NCBI GenBank assembly: GCA_964490175.1
Contig: CAZBAI010000003.1
Location: forward strand, 24,139 to 88,138
Direction of reading: 5' to 3'
Length of the DNA stretch: 64,000 nucleotides
Source of the DNA: RGIG3077 sp964490175
GTDB lineage: Bacteria > Bacillota > Clostridia > Oscillospirales > Ruminococcaceae
Positions 25,865-34,262 of the stretch are shown here, piece by piece. The first letter of the stretch is position 1, and each line of letters begins with the position of its first letter. Position numbers and translations under genes: made by a program. The notes beneath the pieces are model-generated. The model saw nothing but the letters and a program-made list of their open reading frames with translations. It was not told the DNA's origin and did not search any database.

Positions 25865-28261
25865 ATGAAGTACGGACATTTTGACCTTGAAAACAAGGAA
25901 TATGTAATCACCCGTCAGGACACGCCCGCACCTTGGGTAAACTACCTCGGCTCGCCGGAATACGGCGCAATGATTTCCAACAACGCAGGAGGATACAGCT
26001 TTGTAAAATCCGGCGCAAACGGCAGAATTTTGCGTTACAGGTTCAATTCCGATATGGCGCTTCCGGGCAGATACATCTACATAAGAGATAATTCCGACGG
26101 TGACTATTGGTCTGCCTCATGGCAGCCTGTCGGCAAAAGCCTTGAAGAATACAAAAGCGTTTGCCGCCACGGTACGGCATATACCGTAATCACTTCGGAG
26201 TATAAGGGCATTCAATCCGAAACCTCTTACTACGTTCCGCTTGACAAAACCTATGAGGTGTGGAGAACCAAAATCAAAAACACCTCAGATAAAAAGCGCA
26301 GCCTTTCCGTTACGGGATTTTGCGAATTTACCAACGAAAACAACTATGAGCAGGATCAGGTAAATCTGCAATACACTTTATTTATCACAAGAACGAGCTT
26401 TGAAGGCAACAAAATCGTTCAGCATATCAACGAAAACAGCGGCAAGGACGAAAACGGTTCAAACCACAGAGAAAGATTTTTTGCGCTCACCGGCGCTCCC
26501 ATAAGCGCCTATTGCGGAAACCTTTCAAACTTTATCGGTTCTTATCGCACATATTCAAATCCCATTGCAGTCGAAAGCGGCAAATGCGACAATTCAATGA
26601 ACTACAATCTCAATTCCTGCGGCGCTTTGCAGTCGGATATTGAGCTTGAAAGCGGCGAAGAAAGGGAAATCATCTATATTGTCGGTCAAAAATCCCCCAA
26701 ATACGCCGATGAAATCATCGCAAACTACGAAAAAGACGGCGTTGTTGACAAAGAAATCGACGAGCTTAAAGCATTTTGGCACGCAAAGCTCAACAATTTC
26801 AAGGTGAAAACGCCCAGCGAAGAATTTAACAATATGGTAAATGTGTGGAACGCATACCAGTGCTTCATCACCTTTATCTGGTCAAGGGCGGCTTCGTTTG
26901 TTTATTGCGGATTGCGCAACGGCTACGGCTACCGTGATACCGTTCAGGATATTCAAGGCATTATTCACCTTGACCCTAATCTGGCAAAGGAAAAAATCAC
27001 ATTTATGCTCTCGGCTCAGGTTGATAACGGCGGCGGTCTGCCCCTTGTAAAATTCGACCACAATGCAGGTCACGAGGACACTCCCGATGATCCCTCATAT
27101 GTTCAGGCAACGGGTCACCCCTCATACAGAGCCGACGATGCGCTTTGGCTCTTCCCCACAATTGTTAAGTATATCGGCGAAAGCGGTGATATCGCCTATC
27201 TCGACGAATCGATTGTTTACGCAAACGGCGGCGAAGATACGGTTTACAATCACCTTAAAAGAGCTATTAAGTTTTCGATGGAGCGCCTTGGCGCACACGA
27301 TATGCCGGCAGGTCTGCACGCAGACTGGAACGACTGTTTGAGATTGGGCAAAAAGGGCGAATCTACGTTCGTTGCATTCCAGCTGTATTATGCTATGAGC
27401 GTTTTGCGTGAATATGCGCAGATGAAAAACGACAGCGAATATATAAAATATCTTGATGATGTTCAAGGCAAGCTTAAAGCTTCTCTTGACGCCTGCTGGG
27501 AAGGCGACAGATTCATAAGGGGAATTCGTGAGGACGGCGTTGTCGTCGGCTCGAAAAAAGACATTGAAGCTTCAATGTGGCTCAATCCCCAAAGCTGGAG
27601 CGTTATTTCCGGCTTTGCCACACAAGAGCAGGCAGAGCTTGCCATGGATTCCGTTTACAGAGAGCTTAACACGCCTTACGGTGCAAGAACGCTCGCTCCG
27701 TCATATATCGACCACTATTTCGACGGCGCTTTAATGCACATTTTCAACCCCTCTACAAAGGAAAACGGCGGTATCTTCTCTCAGCCGCAGGGTTGGGCAA
27801 TCCTTGCCGAAAGTCTTATGGGCAGAGGCAACAGGGCTTTTGAATACTTTATGGAAAGCTCGCCTGCCGCAATGAACGACAAGGCAGAAATCCGAGTTAT
27901 CGAACCTTACGTTCACGGTCAGTTCACCGAAGCTGTCGAATCGCCTTATGCAGGCAGAAGCCATGTTCACTGGCTTACCGGCACGGCTTCAACGGTTATG
28001 GTCGGCTGCGTTGAGGGCATCTGCGGTATGCGACCCAACGCAAACGGTCTTGTAATTTCTCCGTCAATCCCTTCGGATTGGTCTGAATTTTCAATCGAAA
28101 AGAACTTCCGAGGCAAAAAGCTTTATATCAATGTTAAAAATCCCGATAACGTGCAAAGCGGCGTAAAATCGCTTGTTTTAAACGGCAGGGAAATCATCGG
28201 CAACTATGTTGCCTTTGACGATATGGAAAGCACAAACACAATAGATATCGTTCTCGGCTAA
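25865..28261 (+). CDS. cbpA: Cellobiose phosphorylase (GH94)
   Basis: 798-residue cytoplasmic enzyme that splits cellobiose with phosphate into glucose-1-phosphate and glucose, saving ATP. Full length for the family (about 810). It opens with the typical KYGHFDLENKEYVITRQDTP. The (alpha/alpha)6 barrel carries the catalytic aspartate region LHADWNDCLRLGKKGES, and the C-terminal jelly roll has VKSLVLNGREI. The sequence resembles cellobiose phosphorylases of Clostridium thermocellum and Ruminococcus rather than cellodextrin or chitobiose phosphorylases, but by-eye separation of these is limited. It is monocistronic with its own promoter and terminator. It suggests growth on cellulose breakdown products. 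Confidence 0.92.
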   Translation: MKYGHFDLENKEYVITRQDTPAPWVNYLGSPEYGAMISNNAGGYSFVKSGANGRILRYRFNSDMALPGRYIYIRDNSDGDYWSASWQPVGKSLEEYKSVCRHGTAYTVITSEYKGIQSETSYYVPLDKTYEVWRTKIKNTSDKKRSLSVTGFCEFTNENNYEQDQVNLQYTLFITRTSFEGNKIVQHINENSGKDENGSNHRERFFALTGAPISAYCGNLSNFIGSYRTYSNPIAVESGKCDNSMNYNLNSCGALQSDIELESGEEREIIYIVGQKSPKYADEIIANYEKDGVVDKEIDELKAFWHAKLNNFKVKTPSEEFNNMVNVWNAYQCFITFIWSRAASFVYCGLRNGYGYRDTVQDIQGIIHLDPNLAKEKITFMLSAQVDNGGGLPLVKFDHNAGHEDTPDDPSYVQATGHPSYRADDALWLFPTIVKYIGESGDIAYLDESIVYANGGEDTVYNHLKRAIKFSMERLGAHDMPAGLHADWNDCLRLGKKGESTFVAFQLYYAMSVLREYAQMKNDSEYIKYLDDVQGKLKASLDACWEGDRFIRGIREDGVVVGSKKDIEASMWLNPQSWSVISGFATQEQAELAMDSVYRELNTPYGARTLAPSYIDHYFDGALMHIFNPSTKENGGIFSQPQGWAILAESLMGRGNRAFEYFMESSPAAMNDKAEIRVIEPYVHGQFTEAVESPYAGRSHVHWLTGTASTVMVGCVEGICGMRPNANGLVISPSIPSDWSEFSIEKNFRGKKLYINVKNPDNVQSGVKSLVLNGREIIGNYVAFDDMESTNTIDIVLG

Positions 28262-28268
28262 AATCACA

Positions 28269-28314
28269 AATTGCCTCAAATCGCAAAAAGCAGCGGTTTG
28301 GGGCAATTATTTAT
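28269..28314 (+). terminator. Probable terminator of the cellobiose phosphorylase gene
   Basis: AATTGCCTCAAATCGC (28269-28284) pairs with GCGGTTTGGGGCAATT (28293-28308) through Watson-Crick and G-U pairs; the following T tract is interrupted (ATTTATCATTTT). Confidence 0.6.
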
Positions 28315-28356
28315 CATTTTAATCATATATATTTTGCAAAATTTTTGAGGGCTTTT

Positions 28357-29628
28357 TCACAGTATTTCAAGCTTATCGAAAACGCTGTTGCCCCAAGCCG
28401 AGCTTTGCCATACAAATTCGTTTGAAAGTGCGCTTCCGCTGTATTCAAACGAAAAAGCGTCCTCAACACGGTCAAGATTATCGGGTCTGCCATTGCCGGT
28501 TTTCTGCGATATTGAAATATCACAAAAATATTTTCCCCGACAAAGGTGCGAAATATCAAGCGCAAGCCTTGTAACGCCGATAGCGTTTCGGCGCAAATTC
28601 AGCACACAGTCCGAAATGCTCATACCCACGGGATTTTTGTCGGCGGTTTTTATGACAATGCGCACCATTGCATTTTCAACGTCCTCAAGTGCCTGCCATT
28701 TCAGCGATATAACACATTTTTCGCCGCTTGAAAACGAAGCTGCGCTTTTTTTGTCAAACTCAAGGCTTTGCATAACGGCTCTTTGCGCAAGATATTTACT
28801 GCGTGCAAAATCTTTAAGTTCAACTAAGCCTAAGCAAGCGCCTAATGCGCACACGCTCATATAGCGCTCGATTCCAGCTGAAGCTGTGCCGTCGAAAATC
28901 AAATGTCCCTTGTCCAACACAACGGCTCTGTCGCAAAGCCGCTTCACAGTACTCATATTATGGCTGACATAAAGAATCGTTTTTCCCTGAGATTTTGAAA
29001 TTTCGTTCATCTTTCCGAGTGAGCGTTGCTTAAAGCTTTCATCGCCGACAGAAAGAATTTCATCAAGTATCAAAATATCGCTGTTTAAATGTGCGGCAAC
29101 CGAAAAAGCAAGCCTTACAAACATTCCGCTTGAATATCTTTTCACAGGGGTATCGATAAACTGCGAAATCCCCGAAAATTCAATAATTTCATCAAGCCTT
29201 TCGGCAATGTCGGTGCGGCTCATTCCCAAAATTGCGCCGTTCATATATATATTTTCCCTGCCGGTAAGCTCTCTGTGAAATCCCGTTCCGACTTCAAGCA
29301 TACTCGAAACTTTGCCGTTTATGCAAATTCTGCCCTCGCTCGGCGATGTGATTTGCGAAATCAGCTTTAAAAGCGTTGATTTTCCCGCACCGTTTGAGCC
29401 GATTATCGCCAATGCATCGCCTTTTTTCACTTCAAACGAAACATCTTCAAGCGCTTTGAAAAATTCGCCCTTTTTATATTCGCCGCTTCCGATTTTTGAA
29501 TTTGGGTTTTCTTTCTTTTTAATCCGTGCCGACAGCGTTTGCAATTCGTCTTTAAGGGTGCGCACGCCGATTGCGCCCAAGCGGTATTCTTTCGATATAT
29601 TTTCAACCTTGATTGCAATGTCGCTCAT
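28357..29628 (-). CDS. Polysaccharide ABC exporter ATPase with Wzt-type C-terminal domain
   Basis: 423 residues from the ATG at 29628 (GGCGGTG upstream); a longer in-frame start would add 21 residues overlapping the previous gene. The ABC domain has GSNGAGKST, signature YSSGMFVRLAFS and ILILDEILSVGDESF, the latter typical of Wzt/TagH export ATPases. Residues from about 290 form a beta-sandwich-like region as in Wzt, which in known systems recognises the polymer's end group. With the permease encoded just upstream it should export an O-antigen-like or teichoic polymer. The polymer is unknown; the sugar transferase at 47683-51078 is a possible but distant partner. Confidence 0.9.
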   Translation of the reverse strand: MSDIAIKVENISKEYRLGAIGVRTLKDELQTLSARIKKKENPNSKIGSGEYKKGEFFKALEDVSFEVKKGDALAIIGSNGAGKSTLLKLISQITSPSEGRICINGKVSSMLEVGTGFHRELTGRENIYMNGAILGMSRTDIAERLDEIIEFSGISQFIDTPVKRYSSGMFVRLAFSVAAHLNSDILILDEILSVGDESFKQRSLGKMNEISKSQGKTILYVSHNMSTVKRLCDRAVVLDKGHLIFDGTASAGIERYMSVCALGACLGLVELKDFARSKYLAQRAVMQSLEFDKKSAASFSSGEKCVISLKWQALEDVENAMVRIVIKTADKNPVGMSISDCVLNLRRNAIGVTRLALDISHLCRGKYFCDISISQKTGNGRPDNLDRVEDAFSFEYSGSALSNEFVWQSSAWGNSVFDKLEIL

Positions 29629-29644
29629 TACGCATTCACCGCCT

Positions 29645-30484
29645 TTACACAGTATCGGCGAAGTTTTTTTCCGCCTTGTTGAACACCGCAAGCCCTGCGA
29701 TAAAAATCACCGCAGTGACAATACAGCTTTGAATATAAAACCGTGTATAGAAATTGCCGCAGCCCAAAAACGCATAGCGAAACGCTTCGATAACGGGCGC
29801 TAAGGGGTTTATCATCATGATTTTTTGCCATTTTTCGGGCACCGATTCATATGTATATATCACAGGAGTGGCATACATCCACAACTGAATGCCGAAGGAT
29901 ACAAGCATGGTCAAATCCCTGTATTTTATCGTGCAGGCGGATATCAGCATACCGACGCCAAGCGCAAGCACCATTGTGTGCACCACAAAAAGCGGCGTTA
30001 ACGCAATAAAACCGTTCGGTTTGATTTGCCCTTTAAAAGCATAAAACAAAAAGAAAACAAGAAAAAACGAAAACTGAATCAAAAACGAAATAAGCTTTGA
30101 AATAACCGATGAAATCGGCAGCACCAATCTCGGAAAATAAACCTTTGTGAGCATATGCGAATGTGAAACGAGCACCGTTGAGCAAGCGTTCAGCGAAGCG
30201 GAAAAATAATGCCAAAGAACATTTGAGCACAAATAAAAGGCAAATGCGGGTACTCCCCCCGTGGAAAAACCGACGAGATTGCCGAAAATCGCCGTAAACA
30301 CAACCGTTGTCAAAAGCGGCTGAATTACAGCCCAAAGCGGCCCGAGCACGGTTTGCTTATATTTGGCGATAAAATCCCTTTTCACAAACAAAAAAATTAA
30401 ATATTTATATGAGATAAGCTCTTTAAAACCGATTTTCAGCGGCGAATGCTTTGCCGTGATAACGGTATCATATTTTTGCTGCAT
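29645..30484 (-). CDS. Polysaccharide ABC exporter permease (Wzm/TagG type)
   Basis: 279 residues with six hydrophobic segments of the ABC-2 type. The segment FVKRDFIAKYKQTVLGPLW is the characteristic N-terminal motif of Wzm/TagG permeases, and NPLAPVIEAFRY lies before the last helix. The ATG at 30484 is preferred over an upstream in-frame start because family members begin near here. It precedes its ATPase gene by 16 bases. The degV terminator lies just upstream, so the pair has its own transcript, but no clear promoter was identified. Confidence 0.9.
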   Translation of the reverse strand: MQQKYDTVITAKHSPLKIGFKELISYKYLIFLFVKRDFIAKYKQTVLGPLWAVIQPLLTTVVFTAIFGNLVGFSTGGVPAFAFYLCSNVLWHYFSASLNACSTVLVSHSHMLTKVYFPRLVLPISSVISKLISFLIQFSFFLVFFLFYAFKGQIKPNGFIALTPLFVVHTMVLALGVGMLISACTIKYRDLTMLVSFGIQLWMYATPVIYTYESVPEKWQKIMMINPLAPVIEAFRYAFLGCGNFYTRFYIQSCIVTAVIFIAGLAVFNKAEKNFADTV

Positions 30485-30515
30485 ATTTTCACCATCCCGA
30501 TTATTTACCGAATAA

Positions 30516-30548
30516 CAAAAACGGGAACGCAAAGCACATTCCCGTTTT
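30516..30548 (-). terminator. Terminator of degV
   Basis: On the minus strand, AAAACGGGAA (30548-30539) pairs with TTCCCGTTTT (30527-30518) and a T run follows. It begins five bases after the degV stop. Confidence 0.8.
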
Positions 30549-30552
30549 GAGT

Positions 30553-31425
30553 TTATTTTCTGCGATTTGACTTAATGACAATGCCGACAACTTGGTGCCC
30601 TGCGTTTGAAGCGACCGCCGCACCTATCTTGCAGAGCCATTCGGGCGCATAGCCGAACTTTTTGGTCATCGCTTTGGAAAGCTCGTCGGCGTATTCTCTA
30701 ACGCTTCCGTAAACAATGCAATAGGGCGTGTGCGGAATCATTTCCGCTTCTGCCATTTCAACGATTTTGGGGATTATATTCTTATCGCCTCTGACCTTAT
30801 TCGGCGTTGAGGACACTCCCCCCGCAATTTTGATAATCGGCTTTAAGCCGAGCATTTCACCGGCAAAGGCGGCTGTTGCCGAAATTCTTCCCGAACGTTT
30901 TGCATATTTTAATGTATAAGCCGCAAAAATAACCTCTGCGGAGGAATACCACTCCTCAAGATAAGATAAAATCTCATCCACGCTTGAGCCTTTCTGCGCC
31001 TTAATTGCGGCTTGAATAACGCCATAGCCCTGCACGGCGGTGTAATTTGCCGAATCAACAATGTGAATGCGCATTTTTTCGCCGTTTTCAACCTCGTCAT
31101 AAAAGCGGTTGCGTGCCATAATGGCGGCGTTATGCGTGTTTGAGCCTGTCGAAGATATCGTAATGTGAATTACATCTGTATAGCCCTGCTCGAAAATTTC
31201 TTTATACGCTTCAAAAAACTCAAACATCGTCACCTGTGAAGTTGAGGGAAACTCCAAGGCCTCATCCATCATTTTAAAATAACCGTCGCTGTCAAAATCA
31301 ACTCTTTCACGGTAGTCGTTCCCATCGACAACGATAGAAAAATTCATTATTTTTATACCAAGTTCTTCTTCCTTATCCTTAGGGATATCACATGAAGAAT
31401 CAGTCAAAATTTTAACTTTATTCAT
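30553..31425 (-). CDS. DegV family fatty-acid-binding protein
   Basis: 290 residues of the DegV/FakB fold. The N-terminus KVKILTDSSCDIPKDKEEELGI and the ligand-site segments TSQVTMFEF and ISSTGSNTHNAA are typical. In Staphylococcus, FakB proteins bind a fatty acid and present it to the kinase FakA; no fakA gene is present here. The ATG at 31425 has GGATGG upstream; an ATG three codons earlier at 31434 is possible but has no ribosome binding site. The trmL gene lies 46 bases upstream. Confidence 0.92.
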   Translation of the reverse strand: MNKVKILTDSSCDIPKDKEEELGIKIMNFSIVVDGNDYRERVDFDSDGYFKMMDEALEFPSTSQVTMFEFFEAYKEIFEQGYTDVIHITISSTGSNTHNAAIMARNRFYDEVENGEKMRIHIVDSANYTAVQGYGVIQAAIKAQKGSSVDEILSYLEEWYSSAEVIFAAYTLKYAKRSGRISATAAFAGEMLGLKPIIKIAGGVSSTPNKVRGDKNIIPKIVEMAEAEMIPHTPYCIVYGSVREYADELSKAMTKKFGYAPEWLCKIGAAVASNAGHQVVGIVIKSNRRK

Positions 31426-31470
31426 TATATCCATCCATAACTGTAGTTTTAAAGCGTGTGCGGCATAAGC

Positions 31471-31965
31471 TTAATATTTTGTCAAAGCCCCATCGGTTTT
31501 GAGCTGTTCAAAGCCGTTTTGCCGCAAGACCTCATATACGGCGATTGCCACTGTGTTTGAAAGGTTTAAACTGCGCAGGTTTTCTCTCATCGGCAGGCGC
31601 AGGCAACTTGAATAATGCTCATTCAAAATGCTTTCTTCAATGCCCTTGTCCTCTCTGCCGAAAATCAAAAAAATTTCTCCGCTGTATTCGACCTGAGAAT
31701 AAATTTTTTTGCCCTTTGTTGTGAAAAAATAAAGCTTTTTTCCCTTGTGGATTTCCAAAAATTGCGAAACGCTTTCATAATATGTTATGTCAAGCTCATG
31801 CCAATAATCCAAACCGGCACGCTTAAGCTTTTTATCGTCGATTTTAAAGCCCATAGGCTCGACAAGGTGCAGCGAAGCGCCGGTTACAGCGCAGGTTCTT
31901 GCGATGTTGCCGGTGTTTTGCGGAATCTGCGGTTCAAAAAGCACAATGTTAATTTTACAGCTCAA
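31471..31965 (-). CDS. trmL: tRNA (cytidine(34)-2'-O)-methyltransferase
   Basis: 164-residue SPOUT methyltransferase that modifies the wobble base of tRNA-Leu. Motifs NIVLFEPQIPQNTGNIARTC, HLVEPMGF, FGREDKGI and LRSLNLSNTVAIAVYE mark the TrmL family and its trefoil knot. The start is probably the TTG at 31965, six bases after GGGGA; no ATG is available near the conserved N-terminus. It is full length. Confidence 0.93.
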   Translation of the reverse strand: MSCKINIVLFEPQIPQNTGNIARTCAVTGASLHLVEPMGFKIDDKKLKRAGLDYWHELDITYYESVSQFLEIHKGKKLYFFTTKGKKIYSQVEYSGEIFLIFGREDKGIEESILNEHYSSCLRLPMRENLRSLNLSNTVAIAVYEVLRQNGFEQLKTDGALTKY

Positions 31966-32129
31966 ATCAAATCCCCGTAATTATTTATTTTAATTAAGAG
32001 CAAAGCCTGATAAATCGGCTTAATCAGACTGCGACAATTGTATTTTATCACAATCTTTCACAAAAAGCAAGAGCAAAAGCAATATTTTGTGCAACGTTTT
32101 TTAAAGCTGTGCGAATTTTAGCAAAAAAA

Positions 32130-32177
32130 GTGCACATCATATCTTCAAACCGAAACGGAGGTGATATGAATGTGCAC
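32130..32177 (+). promoter_or_regulatory. Hairpin enclosing the ribosome binding site of a small gene
   Basis: GTGCACATCATATC (32130-32143) is the reverse complement of 32163-32177 except for one bulged A. The GGAG of the ribosome binding site sits in the loop and the start codon at 32170 sits in the 3' arm, so folding would hide the initiation site. Translational control or an operator dyad are both possible. Confidence 0.5.
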
Positions 32178-32352
32178 AAAATCTGCCTGCAAGGCATTTA
32201 CGGCAGCTTCGGTTGCGGGAATTATAACCTATGCGATATGCAAAGCAAGCTTGCGGCAAAAACGCAGGCTCAAAATAAAAACGGCAAAGCTGCTCAAATC
32301 ATGCAAAGGCTTTAGCGATATAATGTCATCCATGCTCGGCAAATGCTGTTAA
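32170..32352 (+). CDS. Small Cys- and Lys-rich predicted membrane protein
   Basis: 60 residues beginning MCTKSACKAF, with one hydrophobic stretch (residues 10-24, TAASVAGIITYAIC), then a strongly basic segment (RQKRRLKIKTAKLLK) and a C-terminal GKCC. The start is chosen because CGGAGGTG ends seven bases upstream. The gene ends convergent with tyrA, overlapping it by four bases. I do not recognise a family; the layout resembles small single-pass membrane proteins. An overlapping frame starting earlier lacks a suitable ribosome binding site. The 200 bases between this gene and trmL show only the hairpin at 32130-32177. Confidence 0.55.
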   Translation: MCTKSACKAFTAASVAGIITYAICKASLRQKRRLKIKTAKLLKSCKGFSDIMSSMLGKCC

Positions 32353-33176
32353 ACGCTTTCTTTCAGCTCTCTTCCCTCTCTTAAAAGCTTATTAAGCGTT
32401 TTGGCATCGCCGTTTTCAATGCATTTGCGATATTCGGTTAAATGCCCGATTATTTGATCGATTTCAAAGGTAAGCGCCGAAGCGTTCATCAAAAACAGCT
32501 CGGTCCACATATCTTCGTTAAGCTTCGCAACTCTGGTCAAATCCAAGAAAGAACCTGCCGAAAAGCCCGACTGGCGCATAAGATTCGGGCTTTTTACATA
32601 AGCGCTGGATACAATATGGGCAAGCTGTGAAGTAAATGCGATGATTTTATCGTGCTCTTGCGCAGTTGACATAACAACCCTTGCAAAGCCCATGTCATAC
32701 GCCAATTCGGATATTTTTCGCACTGCACGCATCGAAGTGCGATCCGTCGGGGTCATAATAAAAGCGGCACGCTCGAAAAGGTTATCAACAGAATATTCAA
32801 AGCCCGAAAATTCACGTCCTGCCATCGGGTGGCAACCGACAAATTCAACTTCTAAAAGACGAAGCGGCTCTTCAACTGCGTTGATAATTTCATTCTTTAC
32901 GCCGCACACATCAATAACAATCGAGCCTTTTTTGAAATAATCTTTATTTTCGATAATAAAATCAATCGTTGCGCATGGGTGAAGCGCCACAATCACAACA
33001 TCACAGGCGCAAAGCCCTTTAGCGTCCAATTCGCCGTCAATCGCTTCCTGCGAAAAGGCGCTTGCAATAACCCCTTTATTGATATCCATACCCAGTGTGC
33101 AATGGCTCGTGTTTTTCTTTATAGCCTTTGCAAGCGAGCCGCCGATAAGCCCTAAACCGACAATTCCGATTTTCAT
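32349..33176 (-). CDS. tyrA: Prephenate dehydrogenase
   Basis: 275-residue NAD-dependent enzyme of tyrosine synthesis. A Rossmann fold (IGIVGLGLIGGSLAKAIK) is followed by the substrate-site motif CHPMAGREFSG and the helical C-terminal domain with STAQEHDKIIAFTSQLAH. No ACT domain or chorismate mutase is fused, so it is the short monofunctional form. GGAGA precedes the ATG, and it has its own consensus promoter at 33254-33282. No other aromatic pathway gene is adjacent. Confidence 0.94.
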   Translation of the reverse strand: MKIGIVGLGLIGGSLAKAIKKNTSHCTLGMDINKGVIASAFSQEAIDGELDAKGLCACDVVIVALHPCATIDFIIENKDYFKKGSIVIDVCGVKNEIINAVEEPLRLLEVEFVGCHPMAGREFSGFEYSVDNLFERAAFIMTPTDRTSMRAVRKISELAYDMGFARVVMSTAQEHDKIIAFTSQLAHIVSSAYVKSPNLMRQSGFSAGSFLDLTRVAKLNEDMWTELFLMNASALTFEIDQIIGHLTEYRKCIENGDAKTLNKLLREGRELKESV

Positions 33177-33253
33177 ATACAGTATATCTCCTTTGCAATC
33201 AGCGGCAGATTTTGCGCCGCTGACTTTTGTGCTTTAAATCTTTTATGTGATAA

Positions 33254-33282
33254 AGCATAACATATTTTTGCCGCATTGTCAA
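33254..33282 (-). promoter_or_regulatory. Consensus promoter of tyrA
   Basis: On the minus strand, TTGACA (33282-33277), 17 bases, TATGCT (33259-33254). The leader is about 70 bases. Confidence 0.75.
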
Positions 33283-33294
33283 TAGCAAAGAAAC

Positions 33295-33331
33295 AAAAAA
33301 ATACAGCGCCTGCAAAAAGCAAAGCGCTGTA
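33295..33331 (-). terminator. Terminator after the lipoprotein gene
   Basis: On the minus strand, TACAGCGC (33331-33324) and GCGCTGTA (33309-33302) form an 8-base stem followed by a run of seven Ts. It separates the lipoprotein gene from tyrA. Confidence 0.8.
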
Positions 33332-33351
33332 AAGCGATTTAAACGTAAAAA

Positions 33352-34110
33352 TTATGAAAGTGTAACGCCTGTTACAACGATTTCATAGTTAAAATCATCG
33401 CCTACGTCCATAATCGTGCCATCGTGACCGATACCGAACTGGTTGATAATTTCGCCCTCTTTCATATATGAAAGCAAAACAGATGTGGGAATTTGCATTA
33501 CGCCTGTGCCGGAAGGGTCGATATCGCACTTGAATACATCTTCGGCATTCATCGTTGTGCCTCTGTTGTCGGCAGAATCTTCCTTAGGACCGTAAGCCAT
33601 CCATGAGGGGCAGAGAAATTCCGTTCTCAAATTAGCTTCCGTTCCGTCGGCAAGGGTGTAGGTTTCGGCGTGCTGAATCTTAAACATGGGGAAAAGGAAC
33701 TCGTCCTCATAATAGGTCACCTGATAGCCGATGTTGAGATATTCGTACTGCGAAAGCTCCTCATAGGTAAACGGGTTTTCCATTTTATCGGCGTCTGTTC
33801 CCATAAACCAGCCGCCGCAGCGGTAATAAATGCTGCTGTCGGCATTTTCGGTTGAGGTAAGCCTGTCGGAAATATCAGTACCCTCAAGAGTTACCGGCTC
33901 AACGGGAACTGCTGTTGTGGTAGTTGCGGCAGTTGTTTCGGCAGCTGTCGTTGTAACGGCGGGAGCAGTTGTTGTAACAGCTGCTGTTGTTGTGGTTGTG
34001 GTTTCGGCAGACTCGCTTGACGAATCTTTTTCGTCATCACCGCAGGCGGCAAAAGAAACCGCACATACGGATACAGCCATAAGAGCTGCCAAAAGCTTTT
34101 TTATAGACAT
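33352..34110 (-). CDS. Thr-rich lipoprotein of unknown function
   Basis: 252 residues from the ATG at 34110 (GGAGG upstream). The signal peptide ends in a lipobox VSFAAC, so it should be lipidated. A linker of about 50 residues rich in Thr, Ala and Val follows, then a ~170-residue globular domain that I do not recognise (YYRCGGWFMGTDADKMENPF; PTSVLLSYMKEGEIINQFG). The aromatic and acidic beta-rich character would fit ligand binding at the surface. It has its own promoter and terminator. Confidence 0.75.
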   Translation of the reverse strand: MSIKKLLAALMAVSVCAVSFAACGDDEKDSSSESAETTTTTTAAVTTTAPAVTTTAAETTAATTTTAVPVEPVTLEGTDISDRLTSTENADSSIYYRCGGWFMGTDADKMENPFTYEELSQYEYLNIGYQVTYYEDEFLFPMFKIQHAETYTLADGTEANLRTEFLCPSWMAYGPKEDSADNRGTTMNAEDVFKCDIDPSGTGVMQIPTSVLLSYMKEGEIINQFGIGHDGTIMDVGDDFNYEIVVTGVTLS

Positions 34111-34152
34111 AATTTTTTCCTCCAAATAAAATTTAGTTTTCTATATGCTGAC

Positions 34153-34181
34153 ATTATATCAAAAAAACGATTACAATGCAA
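34153..34181 (-). promoter_or_regulatory. Promoter of the lipoprotein gene
   Basis: On the minus strand, TTGCAT (34181-34176), 17 bases, TATAAT (34158-34153), about 40 bases before the start codon. Confidence 0.7.
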
Positions 34182-34262
34182 CACCAAAATTATTACATCT
34201 TTGTTTCAAAATGTTAAAAAAACATAATTTTACATATCAGTATGCCGTATACCGTGTGCATA

